A stretch of 64,000 bases of DNA from Betaproteobacteria bacterium Ga0077532. Its GTDB lineage: Bacteria; Pseudomonadota; Gammaproteobacteria; Burkholderiales; Ga0077523. The position numbers and the translations under genes were made by a program. The number at the start of each line of letters is the position of its first letter. Position 1 is the first letter of the stretch. Below, one piece after another: positions 56,480 to 64,000 of this stretch. The notes beneath the pieces are model-generated. The model was given only the letters and a program-made list of their open reading frames with translations, did not search any database and was not told the origin of the DNA. The DNA is taken from contig LNEE01000051.1 of assembly GCA_001464895.1 (NCBI GenBank), positions 151,845 to 215,844 of the forward strand. Reading direction: 5' to 3'.

Positions 56480-57649
56480 ATGAGACGCACACTCGCGGCG
56501 CTGGCGATGGCCACGCTCGGCCTCACGGCGCACGCTGCCGACCAGATCCGGATCGGGTTCATGAGCACGCTGTCCGGTCCCTCTGCGGCCCTCGGCCTCG
56601 ACATCCGCGACGCGTTCAATCTGGTCGTCAAGAACAACGGTGGAAAGCTGGGCGGGCTCCCCGCCGAGGTCATCGTCGTCGACGACCAGATGAACCCCGA
56701 CACCGGCAAGCAGCTCACAGCGCGCCTCCTCAAGAAGGACCGCGTCGACGTGGTCACGGGCATCGTCTTCTCGAACGTGATGCTGGCCATCGCGCCCTCC
56801 ATCCTCGAGAACCAGACCTTTCTCGTGAGCGCGAACGCGGGGCCGGGCGCATTCTCCGGCGAGGGCTGCAACCCCTACTTCTATGTCGCCTCCTGGCAGA
56901 ACGACGGCTACCACGAGGCCGCCGGCCAGTTCGCCAACACGAAGAACTTCAAGAGCGTGGTGCTGCTCGCGCCGAACTACCCGGCGGGCAAGGACGCGCT
57001 GACCGGCTTCAAGCGCCTCTACAAGGGCCAGGTGATCGAGGAAATCTACACAAAACTTGGTCAGCTCGATTTCGCAGCGGAACTCGCGCAGGTGCGCGCC
57101 GCGAAGCCGCAGGCCGTATACATCTTCCAGCCGGGCGGGATGGGCATCAACTTCATCAAGCAATGGGTCGCCGCCGGCCTCGACAAGCAGATGACGCTGA
57201 TCGGCCCGGGCTTCTCGGCCGACGAGGACGTCATCAAGGCCGTGGGCGAACCGATGGTCGGGATGTTCAACACCTCGCACTGGGCGCACGACCTCGGTAA
57301 CGCCGAGAACCGCAAGTTCGTCGCCGACTTCCAGAAGGCCTACGGCCGCATGCCCACTGTCTATGCCGCGCAGGGCTACGACACCGCGCTCCTCATCGAC
57401 GCCGCGGTGCGCGACGCGAAGGGGAAGATCGAAGACAAGGCAACTTTCGGCAAGGCCCTCGCGAGCACGAACTTCAAGTCCGTGCGCGGAGACTTCAAGC
57501 TGAACGTGAACCACGCCCCGATCCAGAACTACTATCTCCGCCAGATCTGGAAAGACGCGAACGGCCGCATCACGAACAAGCTGGTGGGTACCGTCCTGAC
57601 GAACCACGCGGATGCGTATGCGTCGGCGTGCAAGATGAAGGGGTGGTGA
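56480..57649 (+). CDS. livK: Branched-chain-type ABC transporter substrate-binding protein
   Basis: A 389-aa periplasmic binding protein with a signal peptide (ending AHAADQ) and the Leu/Ile/Val-binding fold (IRIGFMSTLSGPSAALGLDI; VVLLAPNYPAGKDALTGFK). First gene of livKHMGF. Family members here often bind aromatic or other carboxylates rather than amino acids, so the substrate is open. Confidence 0.9.
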   Translation: MRRTLAALAMATLGLTAHAADQIRIGFMSTLSGPSAALGLDIRDAFNLVVKNNGGKLGGLPAEVIVVDDQMNPDTGKQLTARLLKKDRVDVVTGIVFSNVMLAIAPSILENQTFLVSANAGPGAFSGEGCNPYFYVASWQNDGYHEAAGQFANTKNFKSVVLLAPNYPAGKDALTGFKRLYKGQVIEEIYTKLGQLDFAAELAQVRAAKPQAVYIFQPGGMGINFIKQWVAAGLDKQMTLIGPGFSADEDVIKAVGEPMVGMFNTSHWAHDLGNAENRKFVADFQKAYGRMPTVYAAQGYDTALLIDAAVRDAKGKIEDKATFGKALASTNFKSVRGDFKLNVNHAPIQNYYLRQIWKDANGRITNKLVGTVLTNHADAYASACKMKGW

Positions 57650-57794
57650 GGTCCGGGCACCCGGGCGTCGGGACCGGGGTACGTCGTTCGGGTTCCGCCC
57701 GGGCGACTTCCGATGACAATGCGCATCCGCACTGCACCCGCTCGCAAACCTCCGGCCTAGTCCCCAGCCCCGCCATCGCACCTCGCCGCTGATC

Positions 57795-58715
57795 TTGGAC
57801 CCCATCCTCGTCCTCGAGCAGAGCCTGAACGGTCTCCAGTTCGGGCTCATGCTGTTCCTGCTCGCCGCCGGGCTCACGCTCGTGTTCGGGATCATGGACA
57901 TGATCAATCTCGCGCACGGCTCGCTCTACATGATCGGGGCTTACCTCGCTGCGGCGGTGGCGATGGCGACGGGGTCGTTCTGGCTCGCGGTGGCGGTGGC
58001 GATGGGCGGGACCGCGGTGATCGGCGTCGTGCTCGAAGTCACGCTCCTGCGCCGCCTGTATCAGCGCGACCATCTGCACCAGGTGCTCGCGACGTTCGCG
58101 CTCATCCTCATGTCGAACGAGGCCGTGCGGATGATCTGGGGCCCGACCGCGCTCGCGCTCGACCCGCCGCCGTCGCTCGCCGGTCCGGTCGAACTGCTGC
58201 CGGGGCTGTACTACCCGGCGTTCCGTCTCGTCATCATCGGTGTGGGGCTGCTGGTCGCGGTGCTGCTCTACTTCCTCGTGTCGCACACGCGCCTGGGCAT
58301 GCTCGTACGCGCCGGCGCCTCGAATCGCGAGATGGCGCGGGCGATGGGCGTGCGCGTCAGCCTAGTCTTCACGATCGTCTTCGCCATCGGCGCCGCGCTC
58401 TGCGCACTCGCCGGCGCGATGCTCGGCCCGCTCTTCGCCGTGCAGGTGGGCATGGGCGAGAGCATCCTGATCCTTGCGTTCGTCGTCATCGTGATCGGCG
58501 GCATCGGCTCGATCCGCGGAGCGCTCGTCGGTGCGCTTCTGGTCGGCATGGTCGACACCGTCGGGCGCACGTTCCTGCCCATGTGGCTGCGCGCGGTGCT
58601 GCCGCCGACGGTGGCCTCGAACCTCGGACCGGCGCTCGCGTCCGTGCTCATCTACGTGCTGATGGCCGGCGTGCTCTTCTGGCGTCCGCAGGGCCTGTTC
58701 CCGGCGCGCGGCTGA
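57795..58715 (+). CDS. livH: ABC transporter permease LivH
   Basis: A 306-aa, about eight-helix permease. LNGLQFGLMLFLLAAGLTLVFG, INLAHGSLYMIGAY and VVIVIGGIGSIRGALVGALL are typical. TTG start, 145 bp after livK. Confidence 0.92.
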   Translation: MDPILVLEQSLNGLQFGLMLFLLAAGLTLVFGIMDMINLAHGSLYMIGAYLAAAVAMATGSFWLAVAVAMGGTAVIGVVLEVTLLRRLYQRDHLHQVLATFALILMSNEAVRMIWGPTALALDPPPSLAGPVELLPGLYYPAFRLVIIGVGLLVAVLLYFLVSHTRLGMLVRAGASNREMARAMGVRVSLVFTIVFAIGAALCALAGAMLGPLFAVQVGMGESILILAFVVIVIGGIGSIRGALVGALLVGMVDTVGRTFLPMWLRAVLPPTVASNLGPALASVLIYVLMAGVLFWRPQGLFPARG

Positions 58716-58722
58716 CGACCAT

Positions 58723-59679
58723 ATGGCGATCGCCCTCCATCAGCGGGTCCGCCCCGCCATCGTGGTACCCGTGCTGGCGGTGCTGAGCGCGCTGCCGCTC
58801 TTCACGCAGTGGATCGACGAACCCTTCTACCTCGTCCTCGCGAGCCGGGTGCTGCTCTTCGCGCTCGCGGCCACGAGCCTCAACCTGCTCGTCGGCTTCG
58901 GCGGCATGGTGAGCTTCGGGCATGCGGCGTTCTTCGGGGCGGGCGCGTACGTCGTCGCCATCGCCGCGATGGAGGGCGTCACGTCCGCGTGGATCGCCTG
59001 GCCGCTCGCGATGGGCGTCTCGGCACTCGCGGCGGCGGTGATCGGCGCGATCAGCCTGCGCACCCGCGGCGTGTACTTCATCATGATCACGCTCGCCTTC
59101 GCGCAGATGATGTTCTACGTGTTCGTCTCGCTGAAGGCCTACGGCGGCGAGGACGGTCTCTCGCTCCCGCGACGGTCGGTGATCGGACTCGGGCTCGACC
59201 TGAAGTCCGACACGACCTTCTACTACGTGGTGCTCACGGTGTGCGCCGTGGTCATCGCCCTGCTTTGGCGACTGGTCAACTCGCGCTTCGGTCGCGTGCT
59301 CCAGGGCATCCGCGAGAACGAGACGCGCATGGAGGCCGTGGGCTTCCCGGTCTATCGGCACAAGCTCGTGGCCTTCGTTGTCGCCGGCGCGGTGGCCGGG
59401 CTCGCAGGCGCGCTCGCTGCCAACCAGAACGACATGGCGAGCCCGTCGATGCTGCACTGGAACCAGTCGGGGATGCTGCTCGTGATGGTGATCCTCGGTG
59501 GCACCGGCACCTTCCTCGGACCCGCACTCGGTGCCACCGTGATGCTGCTGCTGGAGGAGACGCTCGCCGAGTTCACGCTGCACTGGCAGTTCGTGATGGG
59601 CGGCATCCTGCTCGCTGTTGTCCTGCTGCTTCCGGGCGGCCTCGCGACGCTGCTGCAGCGGAGGCGCAACGATGGCTGA
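58723..59679 (+). CDS. livM: ABC transporter permease LivM
   Basis: A 318-aa permease with SLNLLVGFGGMVSFGHAAFFG, the coupling-helix region RFGRVLQGIRENETRMEAVGF and the C-terminal GGTGTFLGPALGATVM. It pairs with LivH. It overlaps livG by 8 bp. Confidence 0.92.
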   Translation: MAIALHQRVRPAIVVPVLAVLSALPLFTQWIDEPFYLVLASRVLLFALAATSLNLLVGFGGMVSFGHAAFFGAGAYVVAIAAMEGVTSAWIAWPLAMGVSALAAAVIGAISLRTRGVYFIMITLAFAQMMFYVFVSLKAYGGEDGLSLPRRSVIGLGLDLKSDTTFYYVVLTVCAVVIALLWRLVNSRFGRVLQGIRENETRMEAVGFPVYRHKLVAFVVAGAVAGLAGALAANQNDMASPSMLHWNQSGMLLVMVILGGTGTFLGPALGATVMLLLEETLAEFTLHWQFVMGGILLAVVLLLPGGLATLLQRRRNDG

Positions 59680-60430
59680 TCTGCTGCAGATCCGCGGGCT
59701 GGTGAAGCGCTTCGGCGGGCTCGCGGCCACCGACGGCGTCGATCTCTCCGTGACCGCCGACGAGATCCATGCGCTGATCGGCCCCAATGGCGCAGGCAAG
59801 ACGACGCTCATCCACCAGATCGCCGGCAGCCTCCGCCCCGACGCCGGCCACATCGTCTTCGACGGTCACGACGTCACACGGCTCGGCATGCACACGCGCG
59901 TGGGTGCGGGACTCGCGCGGTCGTTCCAGCTCGTGAGCCTGTTCCGGAAGCTGTCCGTCGTCGACAACCTCGCGTTCGCGGTGCAGGCGCGATCGGGCAC
60001 GAGCTTCCGATTCTGGCGGGCCGCAGCCGACGAGCGCGCACTCTTCGACGAAGCACGGACGCTCGCGCGCGAGGTGGATCTCGCGGATCGCGTCGACGCG
60101 CGCGCCGGTGCCCTCGCGCACGGCGAACAGCGCCGGCTGGAGATCGGCCTCGCGCTCGCCACGCGGCCGCGCCTGCTGCTGCTGGACGAACCGCTGGCGG
60201 GCCTCGGGCCGGAGGAGTCCGACCGCATGGTGACGTTGATATCCGCACTCCGGACCCGCTGCACGATGCTCCTCGTGGAGCACGACATGGACGCGGTCTT
60301 CCGGCTCGCGGACCGCGTGTCGGTGCTGGTGAGCGGCCGCATCATCGCGACAGGTGCGCCCGACCAGATCCGCGCCCACGCCGAAGTCCGCCGCGCGTAC
60401 CTCGGCGACGACGCCCTGGTGGACGGCTGA
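59672..60430 (+). CDS. livG: ABC transporter ATP-binding protein LivG
   Basis: 252 aa with Walker A GPNGAGKTT, the LivG Q-loop region ARSFQLVSLFRKLSV, Walker B LLLLDEPLAGLGP and switch His (VEHDMD). The ABC signature is divergent (LAHGEQRRLEIG), as is common in LivG. Confidence 0.93.
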   Translation: MADLLQIRGLVKRFGGLAATDGVDLSVTADEIHALIGPNGAGKTTLIHQIAGSLRPDAGHIVFDGHDVTRLGMHTRVGAGLARSFQLVSLFRKLSVVDNLAFAVQARSGTSFRFWRAAADERALFDEARTLAREVDLADRVDARAGALAHGEQRRLEIGLALATRPRLLLLDEPLAGLGPEESDRMVTLISALRTRCTMLLVEHDMDAVFRLADRVSVLVSGRIIATGAPDQIRAHAEVRRAYLGDDALVDG

Positions 60431-60431
60431 G

Positions 60432-61142
60432 ATGGGCGCGCTTCTGGAGATCGGGCAGCTCACCGCGGGCTATGGCGCGACGCAGGTGCTCTTCGGTATC
60501 GATCTCGCGGTGGGCGAGCGCGAGGTGACGACGCTGCTCGGCCGCAACGGGATGGGCAAGACGACGACCATCCGCACCCTGATGGGTCTCGCGCGCGCCA
60601 CCGGTGGCACGATCCGCTTCCGCGGGGAACGCATCGACAACCTGGCGCCCGAGCGCATCGCCCGGATGGGACTGGCCGTGGTGCCCGAGGGCCGGCAGAT
60701 CTTCCCGAACCTCTCGGTGGAGGAGAACCTGCGGGCATTCGCGGGGAACCGGTGCGCGGCGGCGGATCCGTGGACGCTCGATCGCGTCTACGCCTTCCTG
60801 CCACGCCTGCAGGAGCGCCGACGCAACATGGGCAACCAGCTCTCCGGCGGCGAGCAGCAGATGCTCGCGATCGGCCGCGCGCTCATGACCAACCCGCATC
60901 TGCTCATCCTCGACGAGGCCACGGAAGGTCTCGCCCCGCTGGTGCGCGAGGACATCTGGCAGTGCCTGCACACGCTCGCGGCGCAGGGACAGGCCATCCT
61001 CGTCATCGACAAGTACGTGACGCGTCTCATCGCACTCGCCCATCGCCATACGATCATCGAACGCGGGCGGGTGGTATGGTCGGGCACATCCGCAGCGCTC
61101 GACGCCGATCACGGGGTCTGGCACCGGTATCTCGGGGTCTGA
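60432..61142 (+). CDS. livF: ABC transporter ATP-binding protein LivF
   Basis: 236 aa with Walker A GRNGMGKTT, VVPEGRQIFPNLSVEENL, the signature LSGGEQQMLAIGRAL and Walker B LLILDEATEGLAP. The switch histidine position reads VIDKYV instead of the usual H, a variant seen in some LivF proteins. It starts one base after the livG stop. Confidence 0.93.
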   Translation: MGALLEIGQLTAGYGATQVLFGIDLAVGEREVTTLLGRNGMGKTTTIRTLMGLARATGGTIRFRGERIDNLAPERIARMGLAVVPEGRQIFPNLSVEENLRAFAGNRCAAADPWTLDRVYAFLPRLQERRRNMGNQLSGGEQQMLAIGRALMTNPHLLILDEATEGLAPLVREDIWQCLHTLAAQGQAILVIDKYVTRLIALAHRHTIIERGRVVWSGTSAALDADHGVWHRYLGV

Positions 61143-61260
61143 CCTCCAGCCCTCTGGGGGAGGAAGTCCGCGCTGCCGTTGCGCACACCCCTTGAACGTC
61201 GTACCCGCGGACCGGTCGATGCCTCGACACCGCGGCGTTCGCCAGGAAACCCGATATCCA

Positions 61261-62946
61261 ATGCCCCACGCCATCAGCCTCATCACCACCATCTCGGCAG
61301 GTCTCGGTCTCGCGATGATCCTGGGCTACATCGCGGCTCGACTGCGGATGCCACCGCTCGTGGGCTACCTCCTCGCCGGCATCGCGATCGGACCCAGCAC
61401 GCCGGGATTCGTCGCCGACGTGGAACTCGCCGGCCAGCTCGCCGAGATCGGCGTGATGCTGCTCATGTTCGGGGTGGGCCTGCACTTCTCGCTGGACGAC
61501 CTGCTCGCGGTCAAGCGGATCGCCGTGCCCGGCGCCATCGTGCAGATCGCCGTCGCCACGGCGCTCGGCGCAGGAATCGCCGTCTGGTGGGGCTGGACAC
61601 CAGGCGCCGCGATCGTCTTCGGCCTCGCCCTGTCGGTCGCAAGCACGGTGGTCCTGCTGCGGGCCCTGGAGGCGCGCGGCCTGCTCGATTCCGTGAACGG
61701 CCGCATCGCCGTGGGCTGGCTCGTGGTGGAGGACCTCGTGATGGTCCTCGTGCTCGTGCTGCTGCCACCGCTCTCGGGGATGCTGGGCGGGAACGGCTCC
61801 GGCGAGGTCGGTAGCCTCTGGGTGACGCTGGGCGTGACGCTCGCGAAGGTCGTCGCCTTCGTCGTGCTGATGCTCGTGGTGGGCAAGCGGCTCTTCCCGC
61901 GGATCCTGTGGGCAGTGTCGCGCACGGGTTCGCGGGAGCTGTTCACCCTGTGCGTCATCTCCGCGGCGGTCGGCGTGGCCTACGGATCCGCAGCGCTCTT
62001 CGGGGTGTCGTTCGCGCTCGGTGCCTTCTTTGCCGGGATGATGATGCGCGAGTCCGACCTCTCGCACCGCGCGGCCGAAGAATCACTACCGTTGCGCGAC
62101 GCCTTCTCGGTGCTCTTCTTCGTGTCGGTGGGCATGCTCTTCGACCCGTCGATCCTGCTGCGCGAACCGGTAAAGGTGCTCGCCGTGTTGGCGATCATCA
62201 TGGTCGGCAAGACACTGGCCGCCGTCGCACTGGTGCTCGCCTTCCGCTACCCGCTGAACACTGCACTCACGGTCGGCGCAAGCCTCGCGCAGATCGGCGA
62301 GTTCTCGTTCATCCTGGCCGGCCTCGGGATGTCACTGGGCCTGCTGTCCGGCGAAGGCCAGAGCCTGATCCTCGCCGGCGCACTGGTCTCGATCGCGCTC
62401 AACGCGGTGGTCTTCGCCGCCATCGAGCCCGTGCAGGCTTGGGTCCGATCGCGCTCCAGCCTCGCGCAGCGGCTCGAACGCAGCAACGACCCGCTGGCCG
62501 TGCTGCCCGACAGTACCGACGAGAAGCACCTGACCGGACAGGTGGTGATCGTGGGCTACGGCCGCGTCGGTCGCCACGTCGCTGCGGACCTGCGCGCGCG
62601 GGGCGTGCGGTACGTGGTGGCCGAGCAGAACCGGGAGATCGTGGAGGCACTCCGCGCCGAGGGCATTCCCGCCGTGAGCGGCGACGCCGCCGAACCCGCT
62701 GTCCTGATCCAAGCCCACGTGGCCCGTGCCGCAATGCTGGTGATCGCCACCGCCGATCCCGTGGACGTCCGCCGCATGGTCGAGATCGCCCGCCTCCTCA
62801 ACCCGGGCATCGAGGTCGTGGTCCGCATGCAGAACGAGGCCGAGGCGGCATTGCTGCGGCAGGAGGAGATCGGGCGCGTGTTCGTCGGTGAGGAAGAACT
62901 GGCCCGGGGGATGGCTGCGCATGTGCGCGCGCGGATGGGGAGTTGA
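61261..62946 (+). CDS. KefB/YbaL-type monovalent cation:proton antiporter
   Basis: 561 aa. An N-terminal CPA2 antiporter domain of about 12 helices (MPPLVGYLLAGIAIGPSTPGF; SVASTVVLLRALE) is followed by a C-terminal TrkA-N/RCK domain with the NAD motif VIVGYGRVGRHVAADL. It probably handles K+/H+ exchange under pH or electrophile stress. The ATG at 61261 matches the family start; the upstream open frame from 61192 is not conserved. Confidence 0.92.
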   Translation: MPHAISLITTISAGLGLAMILGYIAARLRMPPLVGYLLAGIAIGPSTPGFVADVELAGQLAEIGVMLLMFGVGLHFSLDDLLAVKRIAVPGAIVQIAVATALGAGIAVWWGWTPGAAIVFGLALSVASTVVLLRALEARGLLDSVNGRIAVGWLVVEDLVMVLVLVLLPPLSGMLGGNGSGEVGSLWVTLGVTLAKVVAFVVLMLVVGKRLFPRILWAVSRTGSRELFTLCVISAAVGVAYGSAALFGVSFALGAFFAGMMMRESDLSHRAAEESLPLRDAFSVLFFVSVGMLFDPSILLREPVKVLAVLAIIMVGKTLAAVALVLAFRYPLNTALTVGASLAQIGEFSFILAGLGMSLGLLSGEGQSLILAGALVSIALNAVVFAAIEPVQAWVRSRSSLAQRLERSNDPLAVLPDSTDEKHLTGQVVIVGYGRVGRHVAADLRARGVRYVVAEQNREIVEALRAEGIPAVSGDAAEPAVLIQAHVARAAMLVIATADPVDVRRMVEIARLLNPGIEVVVRMQNEAEAALLRQEEIGRVFVGEEELARGMAAHVRARMGS

Positions 62947-63009
62947 CGGCGGCGTCCGACGTCTCCGCGGGCATCCACGGCGGCGAGAACCTCTCCGAGG
63001 CGCAGAATG

Positions 63010-63041
63010 AAAAACGCGGGAGCCATCCTGCAGCCCCCGCG
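63010..63041 (-). terminator. Rho-independent terminator of the small secreted peptide gene
   Basis: On the minus strand CGCGGGGGC and GCTCCCGCG pair around a 9-nt loop with a single mismatch, followed by TTTTT. It lies 53 bp after the stop of the 36-aa gene. It may also stop readthrough from the left. Confidence 0.75.
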
Positions 63042-63094
63042 CTCCACCGAGGGAGGAAAGTCCCCCACCCCGGCGTTTGGTGAATCCTTGCCGA

Positions 63095-63205
63095 TTACTT
63101 CTTCTTTTCGGCGTGTGTCTTGTGGTCCTTGCTGTCGGCCATGGCAGTCGACATGGCACCAACAACGAACAGAGCAGCGAGAACGGCAGCGAAAATCTGC
63201 TTCAT
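63095..63205 (-). CDS. 36-aa secreted Lys-rich peptide
   Basis: The frame MKQIFAAVLAALFVVGAMSTA is a clear signal peptide ending AMA-DS and is followed by only about 13 charged residues (DSKDHKTHAEKKK). CGGAGG lies 6-11 nt before the ATG, and a terminator follows, which supports expression. I do not recognise the family. The mature part would be a tiny, basic periplasmic peptide with two histidines. Confidence 0.7.
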   Translation of the reverse strand: MKQIFAAVLAALFVVGAMSTAMADSKDHKTHAEKKK

Positions 63206-63463
63206 GAAAACCTCCGATTGGCGGTTGCTTGATGGGCGCGAGACGGGTGAAGCTTGCTCGCGTGCCGAACCCGGGCCGGTATCCCGGCACGGTCTCGTGC
63301 AACCCACTTAACGGTCGGTACCTGCGCGCCCTTTAGTGGAAAGGAAAAGGATCGCGAAGAGGGATTCAGCAGACCGTGTATGGCGGGCGACCCCGGCGCC
63401 TGTGGGTGCGGCCCACTGCCCCGAAAGCGGTGAATGCCGTGGAAGCGCATCAACCGGAACGAT

Positions 63464-63634
63464 CGCTTTCGCGGGCATGGCCCGCTCCTACAAAAGCTCG
63501 CCTATTCGCAAAGCGGGTGGCGCATCCACCGCCCCTGCAGGAGCGGCCCATGGCCGCCTCTCGGGCCTCGCGGCCCGCGGCGGCTTGGCCGCAGGGTGTA
63601 CCAACAAGGGGAGGGCCCCTTGTATATCCCCCGT
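63464..63634. repeat. 171-bp direct repeat, copy 1
   Basis: Runs from CGCTTTCGCGGGCATGGCCC to ATATCCCCCGT. Copy 2 begins 269 bp later and differs by two bases. Each copy contains a REP arm (CCGCTCCTACAA) and an internal GGAGCGGCCCATGGCCGCC plus a GGGCCCCTTGTATA tail. No coding signal. Confidence 0.85.
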
Positions 63635-63668
63635 TGATGCGCCACCGACCTTGGAAACTGGCACGCAG

Positions 63669-63764
63669 TTGTAGGAGCGGCCCATGGCCGCGAAAGCGAT
63701 CGTTCCGGTCGAAGCGCTTCCACGGCATCCACCGCTTTCGCGGGCATGGCCCGCTCCTACAAAA
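63669..63764. repeat. REP-like inverted repeat between the direct repeats
   Basis: TTGTAGGAGCGGCCCATGGCC with CGCGAAAGCG (63669-63698) pairs with CGCTTTCGCGGGCATGGCCC and GCTCCTACAA (63733-63762). The same arms occur at 37990-38081, with a different middle. Confidence 0.85.
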
Positions 63765-63903
63765 GCTCGCCTATTCGCAAAGCGGGTAGCGCATCCACCG
63801 CCCCTGCAGGAGCGGCCCATGGCCGCCTCTCGGGCCTCGCGGCCCGCGGCGGCTTGGCCGCAGGGTGTACCAACAAGGGTAGGGCCCCTTGTATATCCCC
63901 CGT
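63733..63903. repeat. 171-bp direct repeat, copy 2
   Basis: Second copy of the unit at 63464-63634. The only differences seen are GTAGC for GTGGC and AGGGTAGG for AGGGGAGG. Confidence 0.85.
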
Positions 63904-63986
63904 CCTGATTAGCGACCAAGCTCAGCAGGCTCATCCAGTGAGCCAGTGAGGGTGGAGGATGGGTTCACCAGCACAGGAGGTGAACC

Positions 63987-64000
63987 ATGACGATGAACCG
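63987..64000 (+). CDS. Start of a gene cut by the window edge
   Basis: ATGACGATGAACCG begins at 63987 with a perfect AGGAGG 7-12 nt upstream (63975-63980). Only MTMN and a partial codon are visible. Being next to a repeat region, it could be a mobile-element gene, but nothing in the visible part shows this. Confidence 0.4.

Larger units (their letters stand above)
63206..63986. other. Repeat-rich non-coding region
   Basis: About 780 bp with no supported gene. The first ~250 bp contain the upstream region of the 36-aa gene; 63464-63903 is filled by REP arms and direct repeats; 63904-63986 leads to the gene start at the edge. The open frames here are by-products of the GC-rich repeats. Confidence 0.6.

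Noticed and set aside
63464..63903. Possible CRISPR array at the repeat region
   Set aside because: Only two long (171-bp) units with REP-type arms; no short repeats with unique spacers and no cas genes.

Overview
The window is most of a photosynthesis gene cluster (PGC) from a GC-rich purple (aerobic anoxygenic phototrophic) proteobacterium, plus about 30 kb of ordinary chromosome beside it. The gene set, the SPFH/NfeD, TRAP and Liv transport neighbours, frequent GTG/TTG starts and REP elements of the type TGTAGGAGCGG...CCGCTCCTACA suggest a beta- or gammaproteobacterium. This is inference, because no rRNA or other marker gene lies in the window. Oxygen-dependent cyclase acsF is present and no bchE is seen, which fits a phototroph that makes pigment in the presence of some oxygen. 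puf, bchCXYZ and crt genes are not in the window.

Positions 1-18592 (all minus) form a compact superoperon read bchF-bchN-bchB-bchH-bchL-bchM-lhaA-puhA-puhB-puhC-acsF-puhE-bchI-bchD-bchO, followed by the 5' end of dxs. Several junctions are 1-4 bp stop/start overlaps. It carries bacteriochlorophyllide synthesis from Mg chelation to the 3-vinyl hydratase step, reaction-centre subunit H and assembly factors.

Positions 18593-18909 are a divergent control region with two PpsR/CrtJ-like operators. From it the plus-strand genes run: a B12-binding AerR/PpaA regulator, ppsR, bchG (with its own perfect TGT-N12-ACA operator), bch2 (PucC family), bchP, tspO and a small membrane protein. A light-sensing module follows: a second PpsR paralogue with an altered helix-turn-helix, a bacteriophytochrome that ends in a kinase-less helical output segment, and a convergent heme oxygenase that supplies biliverdin. 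Together these give oxygen/redox, cobalamin/light and far-red inputs to pigment genes.

Positions 30.6-42.3 kb hold a cytochrome P450; a minus-strand ECF sigma / membrane anti-sigma / subtilase lipoprotein / outer-membrane protein operon; a cytochrome c4; an enoyl-CoA hydratase/HIBYL-CoA hydrolase; a cupin; an SPFH-NfeD pair; a Cys-rich copper-storage-like protein; and an acetoacetyl-CoA synthetase. Positions 42.3-47.3 kb hold a lone ABC permease and a TRAP transporter (DctPQM) with a cyclase-family hydrolase. Positions 47.7-52.8 kb are one giant CheB-CheR-PAS-GGDEF-EAL protein whose stop codon lies in the target duplication of a 278-bp MITE. The remainder carries a methyltransferase-like protein, an NTF2-like protein, an iron alcohol dehydrogenase, a livKHMGF operon, a KefB-type antiporter, a 36-aa secreted peptide with its own terminator, and a REP/direct-repeat region that ends just before another gene start.
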